DNA of 64,000 bases from Bacillus ndiopicus (lineage in GTDB: Bacteria > Bacillota > Bacilli > Bacillales_A > Planococcaceae), in NCBI RefSeq assembly GCF_000612805.1, contig NZ_HG964412.1, forward strand, positions 1 to 64,000, in the 5' to 3' direction. Position 1 is the stretch's first letter, and the number at the start of each line of letters is the position of its first letter. The notes beneath the pieces are model-generated. The model worked only from the letters and a program-made list of their open reading frames with translations, was not told the origin of the DNA and made no database searches. The position numbers were made by a program, and so were the translations under genes. Positions 1-9,759 of this stretch are shown here, piece by piece.

Positions 1-3000
1 CTGGTGTTCCTGGGTTACCTCCTGGTGTTCCTGGATTGCCTCCTGGATTTTCTGGGTTACCACCGCCAGGGCTAACTGGTTTCATCGGTATATCATGTCT
101 TACAATATCGAATTCAACTGAAATAATTGGACTCGTATATGTTTCATATCCTGCTTTTGTTACAACTAAATAGTAATCCGCTTCTGGGAATACCATGTAT
201 GCGTAGAAACCGTTGATATCGCTTAATTGCTCTGGGCTAGCGTTATCATTCGGTGCAAAGCCAGGAATTGCAGGTAATACTACTTTCGTACCCGGTGTAA
301 TTCCTTTCGCACGGTTTCTTGGTGTGTCTGCATAATATAGTGTTACTGTAGCGCCTTCAATTTTCTTGCCAGTGTTTGCGTCACCTGTCGTTTCATCGTA
401 AACAGTGCCGTATGGGTCAACTAATTCCTCTGAAATATTAAGCTCATCAATATTTGCCAAGTTAAGCACTTTATCCTTGACTAGTATCAATTCTTTGCCT
501 GGCTCAAATTCATAGCGCACTTCCATCGTATAGTTACCGATTGCTAAGTTTTCTGCTGCGAAAGTACCATTCTCCCCTAGAGGGAATGCTTTTGGTGCAC
601 CGTTTTCCGAAACATAGTTGCCCGTTGCATCCTTCAAGTAAACATTTAATTTACCCGCAAAAGCCTTAGTTAGCAATGTGGTAGTACCGTTAGGTTGCTT
701 GAAGAGTACGATACCTACAGCAGTAATTTCTGCTGGAACTAAGTTACCCTCTGTTGGGTTATCCGTGCCTTCAATAATCGCTTTTTGTGTAAATGGAATA
801 AGCGTTTGTACGCCACCAATATTCACTGGATGTTTGTAAGTAATCGTATACTTCTCTCCCTGTTGAACAAGGTGGTAGTAACGGCCTTCCGAATCAGTAG
901 TAATTGTTTCTTCCTCACCAGTTACAACATTTCTCACTACAATTTCCTTGTAAGGGAGGATTTCTCTAGTTTCATTGTCACGTAGAACACCTGTAAGTGC
1001 TGCTGGCATTGTAATGACAACTGCATCATCTTCATTGTAAAGTACGCCTGATGGGCTAGTAGCATTCGTTTTCGCAATCACTTTATGCTCTTTTGGTGTT
1101 ACCTCAGTCAGTTTCGGTGGTGTATATGAAATCGTCGCTTTACCATTTTCATCAGTAATAGCTCTGCCTTTTTCCACACCATCAACGATAAAGATAACTT
1201 CCTCGCCTACTACTGGCTTGCCATCTTGTCCTGTTAAAGTAGCTGTTAAGTCAACAGGAGTTTTACCGTCTCCACGTACCTTTTGCTCTTTTGGTTCTAG
1301 GGCAAGTGTACCTGGAAGATATCGAACATTTTCAAATGGAGCTTCAGCGGTTACGTTCTCTTTAATTGTACCCGTGTACTCTCGGCTTGTTGGTGTTGTT
1401 GTGTAACCATCTGCCGTATAATCATTTTCTGTTACTACATACTCTGTGCCATTTAAGATACCTTCAATTAGCAATGTTTGTCCATGTTTCAAATAGAATT
1501 TATCCCCAGATTTAATCTTTCCTTCTGTCTTGTCAGATTTCGTATAATTATACGTTTTGTCTGCACCTACTCCAGTAAAGATTACTGTGTATTCAAATTC
1601 CTTATTTTCATCACTACCATTGCCTGTAACTATATTGCTAACTCGCAAGCTTCCTGGAGCATCTTTGTGATTGATAAACTTTGCTTTCGCTTCTTTTCCT
1701 TCTTCGATGCTACCTGTAAAGATAAAACTTTCTGGTGTAGTCGTATAGTCCTCGCTTGTGTAATCTGTCTGTTGAACAGTATAAGTAAGACCTTCAAGTA
1801 ATTTAGGGAATGTAACTTCCTCGCCATGCTTCAGAATGATAGATTCTCCATTTTTTAGCGTAGCCTCTATTCCATTCTTCACATATACATATTCTGCATC
1901 ATCTTCCCCATCGAAGATAATAGTATACTTAAATTCTTTGGTTTGATCTCCACCATTGCCCGTTACAGTGTTGCTCACTAGTAAACTACCTAAAGCATCT
2001 TTATAATTGATAAACTCTGCTTTAGCTGTTTTCCCTTCTTCGATGCTACCTGTAAAGATAAAACTTTCTGGTGTAGTCGTATAGTCCTCGCTTGTGTAAT
2101 CTGTTTGTTGAACAGTATAAGCAAGACCTTCAAGTAATTTAGGGAATATAACTTCCTCGCCATGCTTCAGAATGATAGATTCTCCACTTTTTAGCGTAGC
2201 TTCTATTCCATTCTTCACATATTTATAAGTTGCGTCCTTGTCTTCCCCATCAAAGATAATAGTATACTTAAACTCTTTGTTTTGGTCTCCACCCTTGCCT
2301 GTTACAGTGTTGCTCACTAGTAAACTACCAAAAGTATCTTTATGATTGATAAACTCCGCTTTCGCTTCTTTTCCTTCTTCGATGCTACCTGTAAAGATAA
2401 AACCTTCTGGTGTAGTCGTATAGTCCTCACTTGTGTAATCTGTTTGTTGAACAGTATAAGTAAGACCTTCAAGTAATTTAGGGAATGTAACTTCTTCGCC
2501 ATGCTTCAGAATAATAGATTCTCCACTTTTTAGCGTAGCTTCTATTCCATTCTTCACATATTTATAGGTTGCGTCCTTGTCTTTCCCATCAAAGGTAATA
2601 GTATACTTAAACTCTTTGGTTTGATCTCCATCCTTGCCTGTTACAGTGTTGCTCACTAATAAACTACCTAAAGCATCTTTATAATTGATAAACTTCGCTT
2701 CAGCTGTTTTTCCTTCTTCGATGTTACCTGTAAGAATAAAATCTTCTGGTGTAGTTGCATAGTCTTCACTAGTGTAATTTGTCTGTTGAACTGTATAAGT
2801 AAGCCCTACAGGCAAATTATTAATAGTTATTTTTTCATCATGTTTCAGTACGATAGTTTGACCAGATTTGATTGTTCCTGTCGTGTTATCAGACTTCGTA
2901 TATGAATACGATTTGTCCGAACCTTCGCCAGTGAAAGTAATCGTGTATTCAAAGTTTTTATTTTTATCACCACTGCCAGTTACCGTATTATCAATTAACA

Positions 3001-6000
3001 GATGTCCGTGAATTGTTCGGTTATTGACATACTTCAACTCGGTTACTTTGCTCTTTTCGATTACACCACTATACACTCGACTTTCTGGCTCTGTCGTATA
3101 ACCATCATTTGTATAGCTTTCTTGTGTAACTGTATAAGAAAGACCTTCAAGTAATTTAGGGAATGAGATTGCCTCACCATGCTTCAGAATGATAGTTTCT
3201 CCACTTTTTAGCGTAGCTTTTACTCCATCCTTAACATATTCATATTCCGCATCCTTGTCTTTCCCATCAAAGATAATTGTATATTTAAACTCTTTGTTTA
3301 AATCTCTGCCATTACCTGTTACTGTATTGTCGATTTTTAATCCACCCATAGCAGGTGTTGGCACAACTAGTGGATTATCAGTTGTTACTTTTACTCCGTC
3401 TACCCAAATAGGCTTCCCTGGCGTATTTCCTACATATACTTGATAAATTCTTGTCGTTGGTAGCCAAGTATTTGTATCAATATAAGTTTCCTTTAGTTCA
3501 TAATACCCTGGATCTGGGAATAAAAGATTAAGTTTCCCGTCGCTACCTGTTGTTCCTTTTGCAACTTCTTTTCCATCGTCCTTCTTATACAACGTAAACT
3601 CTACCCCTGGAAGTGGCTTACCATCTGGATCTACCTTCTTCAGTGGTAATAAAGCATTGGAACTTGAACTGCCGGCTACGTCTGAGCTATCTAACGTGCT
3701 TTCGCTTTTTGCACTGATAGATTCTAATTTATCATCACCCGCAAGCTTTACCTCATTGCTCATTTTATCTCCAGCTTTTGCTTTAGTTGTATCAACCTCG
3801 GTTTGATACACAAACTGGTAAAACTTGTTTGGGTCATCCATTTTGAATGTTAGAACTGTAGTGCCATCCGCACCTGGTGCTGCCTCTACTTGAACTTCAC
3901 TATTTGGATCACTTAGATCTAGCGCTGCCCCTTCTCGTTCTAGAGCACCACTAGAAGTCAGGTTAGCACGATATACTGCCATACTTGGTGCTGTCAACAC
4001 GAGCTTTCCGTCTATATCATAGCGCAGCTTCATACCTGCACCTAAAGTATCTTGTAAATAAACTTCCTTCTCCATATTAAATGGTGGGGTATAGTTCACT
4101 GTCCATTCTAATACTCCTGGAGTTGGCTTCGTTACCGATTTGCCTAAAGATTGAACTGGTACAATCACCTTACGTTGCTCAGTGATAACCTTTTCCTCTC
4201 CCCCCCATGTCATATGAAGATCAGCTTTGTTATATAGTACCTGTTTGTTTGTGCCGTTTGTAGTGTATTCCTCTAAATATTTCTCTAATGCTGCATTTGA
4301 TGGTCTTGCTTTTACTAAAATGACATAAGGACTTTCTAATTTAGAGAAAGTGAAAGTTCCTACGTTGCCACTATGTGAAAAGCTAACTACATGAGCATCC
4401 GTGCCTGGTTCTATAATTGTTCTAGCATCGTTTCTAATACCATACTCAGTACCGCCACCGTTGTCTGAATAGCTCTTCCAAAGCTCAAAATCTTTCCCCT
4501 CAGAAAATGGAACGAACTCCCAACCTTCAGGCAATGTGTCCACCAGCTTGATATTGCTGATTACTCGACTACCACCAGCCTTAGCCATTTCGTCTGTATT
4601 ATATCCCGGATTATTTAAACTTAGACGGAAAGTAACCGTCTTAGTTGTTCGGTCATAGGCAGAGATTGTCCATGCTTCATTACTATCATTTCTAATATAG
4701 CTGCCAACGTTATTTGGATTAACATTTTCAGGCGTACCATCTACCTTCAATGGTTTTGATGCATAGAGCATATCTTTATTTAACATGCGTATATGAAGGG
4801 ACGCTGAAGCTTGTGCTTGTTTTACGGCTCCACCATCAAATAATAAAGCCCTATTCCAGCGCACTTTCTCTGTCTCAATATTCTGCCTGAAAAGAACAGC
4901 TGGGTTAGTTTCAAGCGCACGGAAGCTAAAAGAAGCAGCTTGGTCAGTATTGTAACCAGTCACTTTAATCAAATCTGCCACCACTTCACCGTTTACTGTT
5001 AAAGGAATAGCCTCCAAAGTTAAGCCATCCGCGCTTTTAAGAGTACCTTGTTGATACTGCTTCCAAAGCTGTGCTGTATTTATATTTGCTTTTATTTTTG
5101 CAATGGTTTCTGCACTAACCTCACCAGTTTCATCCACTGCATTATCTAATACATTTAAATCTCCACCATGCACTAGCACATCATATACTACCGCATCTGG
5201 CAAGGCATATTGTGGAGCTAGGCGGACTGTCCATGTTATTCCGCCAAGATTGAAATCTTCCATTGAAATAGAGGCACCTTTTGTAAAAGTATGCGCACCG
5301 ATAGTAACAATTGCCTCATCAGTTACTGCGGTAGGTCTTAAACCAGTCTTTACTTCATTATTCTGAATACCGTCTGGTGTGTCCAAATTCCAGTTTGCAC
5401 GTGGATCGATTCTGAATTCCGAACCACTTTTCACCTTAGTTTTAATCACTAGCTCCACTTTACCATCAATATCCCCAAAGGAATAAACACTGTTCTCATC
5501 TGGTGTAATTGATTGTACTTCTGATGCAGTACCATCCACCCATGTCTGCCATGTTGCTGATGTAAATTCAAGCCCATTAGGCAGTACATTTGTGATAGTA
5601 AAATCTTTTAAACCTTTTTTGTTATAATGGTTAACAATAACTTTCCATGTGATTGTTCCATTGCCATGGTCATAGACTGCAGATGTTTGAATCCAGTCTG
5701 GAGCAAAAGAAATCTCTTGACCTGCTTCCTTTAATTTATCATTGTCCTGTCTTAATTCCACTCTGCCAAGCATAACTCGATAGCTACGGCCAAGATTGCC
5801 TGGTGGATTTCTATGCTCATAATAGTAGCTTTCCTTTGGAATCCATGTTTTATATTCGACCTTTGGATCCTTGCCTGTTCCCACTGGGAAAATATAAGTC
5901 AAAGATCCGTCTCCACCAATGGTTGGAGCTACCTCAATACCATTTACTTTAAATGAACCTGGCACATAGACACCACGTACATTACCACCAGTATTATAAG

Positions 6001-6937
6001 TTGAAGGGTTTGTATAAAACGTTTTCCCGTCTAACGGTAGCTTGATTGTTTTATCAAACTGATCAAAAGCGGATACTGTTGACTCCCAAGTAACTGCTCC
6101 CTCAACAAATTGTGCAGCTTGAAGTCCGCGATAGCCATACTGATCCCATCTAACCATTCCTGGTGAGCTTATAGTAATGCTATACGCTGCCGTAACATCT
6201 GGGTTCTTCAACTGATAAGCTGTCCCAAAAATGTCGATAGGCTTTGTTTCACCATACGCCATTCCTGTTACATCGGCATCGGCAGTTGTTTCAAATCCGA
6301 AAACAACATCTCGTCCAACACCATTGAAGAAGTTATCATCGCCGTCAAATACAATCCTGATACTGTTTGGTGTGAAATAGACGGTAGCAAGCTTCTTTGG
6401 ACCAAATTCAGTCTGTGCATTTAGGGGTTTAGTCGCTGTTGGAAGCACTACTTCCTTGAAGTAAACTTCTCTCTTCAGCTCAATCGAATCACCCTTCTGA
6501 ATGTACTTAGTAGTATCATTCTCATGCTCCGTATTTGCAAAATCGCCTTTCACTGGCACTTTGAGACCTTCCGACTTAAGCGTAAATTGCTGTCTGCCTA
6601 AAATCATGCCAGCAGCTGGATCAATAACAGCATCTCCCTGTTTTATCTCCAACGGAAAGGTTGAATTTTCATCCATAAACACTACTGTTTTATCTGCAGG
6701 TCCTAGTAATTTTGGTGCAACAACTTTCGCTGTGTCTCCTGTTACTAATTGAACAGCTTCTTTATCTGTTATTGTCTCACCAGTGCCGACTGGTTCATCA
6801 TTCACAGATTTATCTACTTCTAGGTCTATTAAACCTTCTGCAGATGCAGGAACAGCGAATGTCAATGTTTGCAAAATAAGCATCAATACTAGCCAAAGTG
6901 ATAACATTGATTTGCTTGTACTGCGTTTTTGTTTCAT
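1..6937 (-). CDS. Giant secreted surface adhesin with tandem pilin-like repeats (3' end beyond window)
   Basis: An uninterrupted minus-strand frame runs from ATG at 6937 (strong GGAGGAG site just upstream) off the left edge, giving at least 2312 residues. Residues 1-33 are a signal peptide ending in an A-S-A-type cleavage motif. About 35-1090 is a series of beta-rich adhesin modules of the DUF11/fimbrial isopeptide type (repeated pattern of G-x-I/V-x-W-x-V followed by 'DTLP..'-like segments). About 1096-1175 is a SpaA/Cna_B domain (starts LKKVDPDGKPLPG, ends YELKET). About 1197-1874 holds six ~113-residue DUF7601/Spy0128-like repeats. About 1875-1965 resembles a Big_1 invasin domain. Then come carboxypeptidase-regulatory-like beta modules, and at the edge a P/G/N-rich repeat linker. 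The cell-wall anchor lies outside the window, so LPXTG versus SLH attachment is unknown. Role inferred: surface adhesion. Confidence 0.85.
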   Translation of the reverse strand, partial: MKQKRSTSKSMLSLWLVLMLILQTLTFAVPASAEGLIDLEVDKSVNDEPVGTGETITDKEAVQLVTGDTAKVVAPKLLGPADKTVVFMDENSTFPLEIKQGDAVIDPAAGMILGRQQFTLKSEGLKVPVKGDFANTEHENDTTKYIQKGDSIELKREVYFKEVVLPTATKPLNAQTEFGPKKLATVYFTPNSIRIVFDGDDNFFNGVGRDVVFGFETTADADVTGMAYGETKPIDIFGTAYQLKNPDVTAAYSITISSPGMVRWDQYGYRGLQAAQFVEGAVTWESTVSAFDQFDKTIKLPLDGKTFYTNPSTYNTGGNVRGVYVPGSFKVNGIEVAPTIGGDGSLTYIFPVGTGKDPKVEYKTWIPKESYYYEHRNPPGNLGRSYRVMLGRVELRQDNDKLKEAGQEISFAPDWIQTSAVYDHGNGTITWKVIVNHYNKKGLKDFTITNVLPNGLEFTSATWQTWVDGTASEVQSITPDENSVYSFGDIDGKVELVIKTKVKSGSEFRIDPRANWNLDTPDGIQNNEVKTGLRPTAVTDEAIVTIGAHTFTKGASISMEDFNLGGITWTVRLAPQYALPDAVVYDVLVHGGDLNVLDNAVDETGEVSAETIAKIKANINTAQLWKQYQQGTLKSADGLTLEAIPLTVNGEVVADLIKVTGYNTDQAASFSFRALETNPAVLFRQNIETEKVRWNRALLFDGGAVKQAQASASLHIRMLNKDMLYASKPLKVDGTPENVNPNNVGSYIRNDSNEAWTISAYDRTTKTVTFRLSLNNPGYNTDEMAKAGGSRVISNIKLVDTLPEGWEFVPFSEGKDFELWKSYSDNGGGTEYGIRNDARTIIEPGTDAHVVSFSHSGNVGTFTFSKLESPYVILVKARPSNAALEKYLEEYTTNGTNKQVLYNKADLHMTWGGEEKVITEQRKVIVPVQSLGKSVTKPTPGVLEWTVNYTPPFNMEKEVYLQDTLGAGMKLRYDIDGKLVLTAPSMAVYRANLTSSGALEREGAALDLSDPNSEVQVEAAPGADGTTVLTFKMDDPNKFYQFVYQTEVDTTKAKAGDKMSNEVKLAGDDKLESISAKSESTLDSSDVAGSSSSNALLPLKKVDPDGKPLPGVEFTLYKKDDGKEVAKGTTGSDGKLNLLFPDPGYYELKETYIDTNTWLPTTRIYQVYVGNTPGKPIWVDGVKVTTDNPLVVPTPAMGGLKIDNTVTGNGRDLNKEFKYTIIFDGKDKDAEYEYVKDGVKATLKSGETIILKHGEAISFPKLLEGLSYTVTQESYTNDGYTTEPESRVYSGVIEKSKVTELKYVNNRTIHGHLLIDNTVTGSGDKNKNFEYTITFTGEGSDKSYSYTKSDNTTGTIKSGQTIVLKHDEKITINNLPVGLTYTVQQTNYTSEDYATTPEDFILTGNIEEGKTAEAKFINYKDALGSLLVSNTVTGKDGDQTKEFKYTITFDGKDKDATYKYVKNGIEATLKSGESIILKHGEEVTFPKLLEGLTYTVQQTDYTSEDYTTTPEGFIFTGSIEEGKEAKAEFINHKDTFGSLLVSNTVTGKGGDQNKEFKYTIIFDGEDKDATYKYVKNGIEATLKSGESIILKHGEEVIFPKLLEGLAYTVQQTDYTSEDYTTTPESFIFTGSIEEGKTAKAEFINYKDALGSLLVSNTVTGNGGDQTKEFKYTIIFDGEDDAEYVYVKNGIEATLKNGESIILKHGEEVTFPKLLEGLTYTVQQTDYTSEDYTTTPESFIFTGSIEEGKEAKAKFINHKDAPGSLRVSNIVTGNGSDENKEFEYTVIFTGVGADKTYNYTKSDKTEGKIKSGDKFYLKHGQTLLIEGILNGTEYVVTENDYTADGYTTTPTSREYTGTIKENVTAEAPFENVRYLPGTLALEPKEQKVRGDGKTPVDLTATLTGQDGKPVVGEEVIFIVDGVEKGRAITDENGKATISYTPPKLTEVTPKEHKVIAKTNATSPSGVLYNEDDAVVITMPAALTGVLRDNETREILPYKEIVVRNVVTGEEETITTDSEGRYYHLVQQGEKYTITYKHPVNIGGVQTLIPFTQKAIIEGTDNPTEGNLVPAEITAVGIVLFKQPNGTTTLLTKAFAGKLNVYLKDATGNYVSENGAPKAFPLGENGTFAAENLAIGNYTMEVRYEFEPGKELILVKDKVLNLANIDELNISEELVDPYGTVYDETTGDANTGKKIEGATVTLYYADTPRNRAKGITPGTKVVLPAIPGFAPNDNASPEQLSDINGFYAYMVFPEADYYLVVTKAGYETYTSPIISVEFDIVRHDIPMKPVSPGGGNPENPGGNPGTPGGNPGTP
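1318..3348 (-). repeat. Six tandem ~339-bp repeats encoding DUF7601/Spy0128-like domains
   Basis: Six in-frame units of about 339 bp (113 residues) follow each other inside the adhesin gene. Units 3-5 are nearly identical at nucleotide and protein level (for example SNTVTGK/NGGDQ, ILKHGEEV, YTVQQTDYTSEDYTTTPE). Units 1, 2 and 6 are more diverged, and unit 5 is one codon shorter. Units 2 and 6 share a YTKSD insert, suggesting two ancestral types and recent homogenisation of the middle copies. The fold assignment rests on similarity to the C-terminal half of the streptococcal pilin Spy0128. Confidence 0.85.
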
Positions 6938-7354
6938 GCTTCAGATCTCCTCCTTTTCCTCATATGTTCTTGCCGACTGTACGATGATTTACCTTTCGTT
7001 TCTTCGAAATATTGCAGAGCCCCAAGCTCCACAAATATGAAGGGAGGAAACCATGTATCGACACTTTTCCCTTACACATGCTGTCAAATATCAGCATATG
7101 TTGAGCTGATACAGCGTATCCAGTCAACTTTACCATTAGGAGTTGAACAAAATCTGAACATTTTCGACTATAATTCCGAACGCATTTTTTGCTGCTTTTT
7201 CTAAAATGATAAGGGGTGTTAGAGGCTACAGAAAATTATTAAAACTTATTCATTCTTACTTTCTATCAAATAATCCAGCAGTTTCACACGTAATAACCCT
7301 TTATTCAAACTGGAGAGCAATTGATGCTGATAGAACAAAAGATTTTTATCTAAA

Positions 7355-7412
7355 GAAAAAGCCGAACTACCATGAAAACATTTATTTAAAGTCTCATGAT
7401 AATTCGGCTTTT
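7355..7412 (-). terminator. Rho-independent terminator after the chemoreceptor gene
   Basis: A long hairpin with stem AAAAGCCGAA/TTCGGCTTTT and an imperfect inner stem lies 37 bases past the stop at 7449. It ends in a T-rich run on the minus strand. Its sequence closely resembles the hairpin at 25817-25877. Confidence 0.75.
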
Positions 7413-7448
7413 CTATTTGATTATAAATTTAACTTTTGTCTCTAGTGT

Positions 7449-9182
7449 TTATATTTTAAATTCATTTACAACATTATTTAATTCCTCTGCTAGCCTTGCA
7501 AGGTCATTTGAACTTTGCGCTACCTCTTCCATAGCTGCGCTAGTTTGCTCAGATGAAGCAGATGTTTGCTCAATTCCTGCTGCGGATTCCTCAGAAATAG
7601 CAGCTATATCTTCAATGGAACCATTCATTTCATAGCTGTTTTTAGTAAGCGTAGCTAAGCTTTCAGTTATGGTAGTAATACTATTCACCATTTCCATTAC
7701 GGCTTGATTAATGCTATTAAATTTCAGACCCGTTGCTTCAATTTGAATTGTCCCTTCTTCGACTTCTTGATAGCCACCCGATAATGACTCTACAACAGCA
7801 GTTGATTCGTTTTGAACATTTGTCACGATTTTAGTAATATCTAAGACCGAATCAGACACTTGCTCAGCTAGCTTTTTAACTTCATCAGCTACGACTGCGA
7901 AGCCTTTGCCGTGCTCGCCAGCTCTTGCAGCTTCAATTGCTGCATTTAATGCTAATAGATTCGTTTGATCAGCAATATCTTTAATCACAGTAACAAGGTT
8001 GGAGATTTTTTGGGATTGTGCGTCTAATCCTTTTACTTTTTGCACTGCATCCTTAACAAGAGTATCAATTTTCCCCATCTGTTGCTTGGATATTTGCATA
8101 GAGCGGTTTCCTTCACTTGTCATTTCTAAAACTTTAGACGAAACTTCATGGATTTGCATACCTGTTTTATTTGCAGTTTCTACTTCTGCCGCAAAGCTTT
8201 GCATTGCTATTGCTAAATCGCTTGCACTATCTGCCTGTTTCTCTGAGCCAGAAGCAAGTTCCTGCATCGTTATAGCAATTTGCCTAGAGCCTTCTTTCAC
8301 CTCGTCTGCAGATAGTGTTAGCTCCGCACTTTGTTCTCCCATTCCTTCAGCAGCATTAGAAACCTTTGTCACTAATTCCTTTAATCTACCCTGCATATAA
8401 TTCATAGAATTGGCTAATTTCCCAACCTCGTCCTTTGAATTAACAGTAATTTCAGCTGACGTTAAATCGCCATCTGCTAGTAAATCCATGCGATTAGATA
8501 CGATGTTTATTGGCTTGGAAAGTTTATTGGCGAAAAGCCAAATAACTGAAGTTCCGATAGCTAATGTAATAATCGCAATAATAAGAATATTAAACAAAAT
8601 TTTATCAGCAGGCTTATTGAAGTCCATCATATATGTACCTGATACAACAACCCAACCCCAATGAGGGTCCTTTGCCGAATAAGCTACCTTTGGTTTAATG
8701 TCGTTTGTATCGTTATTAAATGGCCAATCAAAATAACTAAAGCCCCCGCCATTATTAGCAGCTTTAACTACTTCTTGTGTTGGATATACACCGTTAGGGT
8801 CAATAGAGTCCCAAGCATTTTGTCCTTCAATGAAAGGATGTGCCAATTCAAGACCCGCATCGTCCACAATAAACATATAGCCATTTTCACCTAAGTCTAT
8901 ATTTTTATTGATCGGGCGTGTACCATCACTATTTTTCTCACCTAATATTGCTATCTTTACTTGCTCTTGTGCCTCTGCTAATGGTAGATTCCCTTGTTCG
9001 ACAGCCTTGTTCAGCGATTCAATTAATCCAATCGTCGTACTAACACTATTTTTTAAATTGGTCTCCCCTAGTTCTGATAGATTAGAAGAGCTTTGATAAT
9101 AACTAAAAAAACCGATTACAATAATAGGTATCGTAAGAAGTAATGTAGATACAGTAATTAGCTTTGCTTTAATAGAGTTCAA
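7449..9182 (-). CDS. Methyl-accepting chemotaxis protein with a periplasmic Cache sensor domain
   Basis: 577-residue transmembrane chemoreceptor that signals through CheW/CheA. Layout: TM1 at about 7-28; extracellular Cache domain at about 30-190 (single Cache type, with a [11 protein letters not shown] segment and a [11 protein letters not shown] end); TM2 at about 197-217; HAMP at about 218-272; cytoplasmic signalling domain to the end, with the conserved hairpin tip [18 protein letters not shown]. The start is TTG at 9182, the first start after an in-frame stop, with AAAGGA nine bases upstream; the nearby ATG is out of frame and stops at once. Ligand unknown; Cache_2 receptors often bind small organic acids or amino acids. 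Monocistronic, with its own terminator. Confidence 0.93.
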   Translation of the reverse strand: MNSIKAKLITVSTLLLTIPIIVIGFFSYYQSSSNLSELGETNLKNSVSTTIGLIESLNKAVEQGNLPLAEAQEQVKIAILGEKNSDGTRPINKNIDLGENGYMFIVDDAGLELAHPFIEGQNAWDSIDPNGVYPTQEVVKAANNGGGFSYFDWPFNNDTNDIKPKVAYSAKDPHWGWVVVSGTYMMDFNKPADKILFNILIIAIITLAIGTSVIWLFANKLSKPINIVSNRMDLLADGDLTSAEITVNSKDEVGKLANSMNYMQGRLKELVTKVSNAAEGMGEQSAELTLSADEVKEGSRQIAITMQELASGSEKQADSASDLAIAMQSFAAEVETANKTGMQIHEVSSKVLEMTSEGNRSMQISKQQMGKIDTLVKDAVQKVKGLDAQSQKISNLVTVIKDIADQTNLLALNAAIEAARAGEHGKGFAVVADEVKKLAEQVSDSVLDITKIVTNVQNESTAVVESLSGGYQEVEEGTIQIEATGLKFNSINQAVMEMVNSITTITESLATLTKNSYEMNGSIEDIAAISEESAAGIEQTSASSEQTSAAMEEVAQSSNDLARLAEELNNVVNEFKI

Positions 9183-9205
9183 ATTCCATTATCCTTTCGT
9201 TTTAT

Positions 9206-9245
9206 ATACTTTTATCTATGTACTAATGATGATAGATAAAAGTAT
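9206..9245. promoter_or_regulatory. 14-bp perfect inverted repeat upstream of the chemoreceptor
   Basis: Arms ATACTTTTATCTAT (9206-9219) and its exact complement (9232-9245) are separated by 12 bases and end 23 bases before the TTG start. It could be an operator or a leader hairpin; nothing identifies the factor. Confidence 0.5.
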
Positions 9246-9433
9246 CTTATCATGATTTTCTGGAAAGTAATAAACATTATTTGCACAAAAGTACACTATT
9301 TCTCAGACACTAAAATGTTATACAAAACTGGCAAATACTTTAGGAATTTTTACTCATGCTGTGCGACATTTTCATATATCTTTATGAGAGATCGGCAAAT
9401 GGCGTTTGGGATAAGAAATATTTAAATTACATT

Positions 9434-9455
9434 AGTATATAGATATCTATATACT
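9434..9455. promoter_or_regulatory. 22-bp perfect palindrome in the 9183-9759 intergenic region
   Basis: AGTATATAGAT followed directly by its reverse complement, with no loop, between the divergent chemoreceptor and DUF2167 genes. The perfect symmetry suggests a dimeric-regulator operator, but AT-rich DNA can give such sites by chance. The rest of this 577-base gap shows no gene. Confidence 0.35.
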
Positions 9456-9621
9456 CCCTCTAAAGCTGATAGTGAGTTAATTCAAATCATTTCATTTTAA
9501 AATTCCTAATAAAACACTACAAGAATACTACTTATGGCTCTTTAATTACAAATTGAATTTATTTAACATTTTATAAGAGAAATTACAAAATTCGATTAAA
9601 TATTACCAAAATTATTTACTC

Positions 9622-9666
9622 TTATTCCAAGTATGGTATAATCATATTTTGGATTATTTGGAATAA
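9622..9666 (+). promoter_or_regulatory. Probable promoter of the DUF2167 gene inside a 9-bp inverted repeat
   Basis: A TATAAT -10 (9637-9642) with TTTACT 16 bases upstream lies between the arms TTATTCCAA (9622-9630) and TTGGAATAA (9658-9666). The -10 is therefore enclosed by a dyad, which would suit a repressor that blocks this promoter. The regulator is unknown. Confidence 0.5.
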
Positions 9667-9759
9667 TATGAAGCTCATTAAAAAGTTAGTAAAATCTCCT
9701 TTTTAGCAGTCGATATTATGCAAATAACAAAATAAAAAGATAACAAGGGGATTTTCGAG

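Noticed and set aside
1630..2502. Short minus-strand frames inside the adhesin repeats
   Set aside because: Out-of-frame shadows; they recur only because the DNA repeats recur.
6960..7200. c-di-GMP riboswitch in the adhesin leader
   Set aside because: The upstream region can form small hairpins (for example TATCAGC/GCTGATA), but no GEMM core was found.
7206..7445. 79-codon plus-strand frame after the adhesin gene
   Set aside because: No ribosome site, and its second half runs through the chemoreceptor terminator hairpin.
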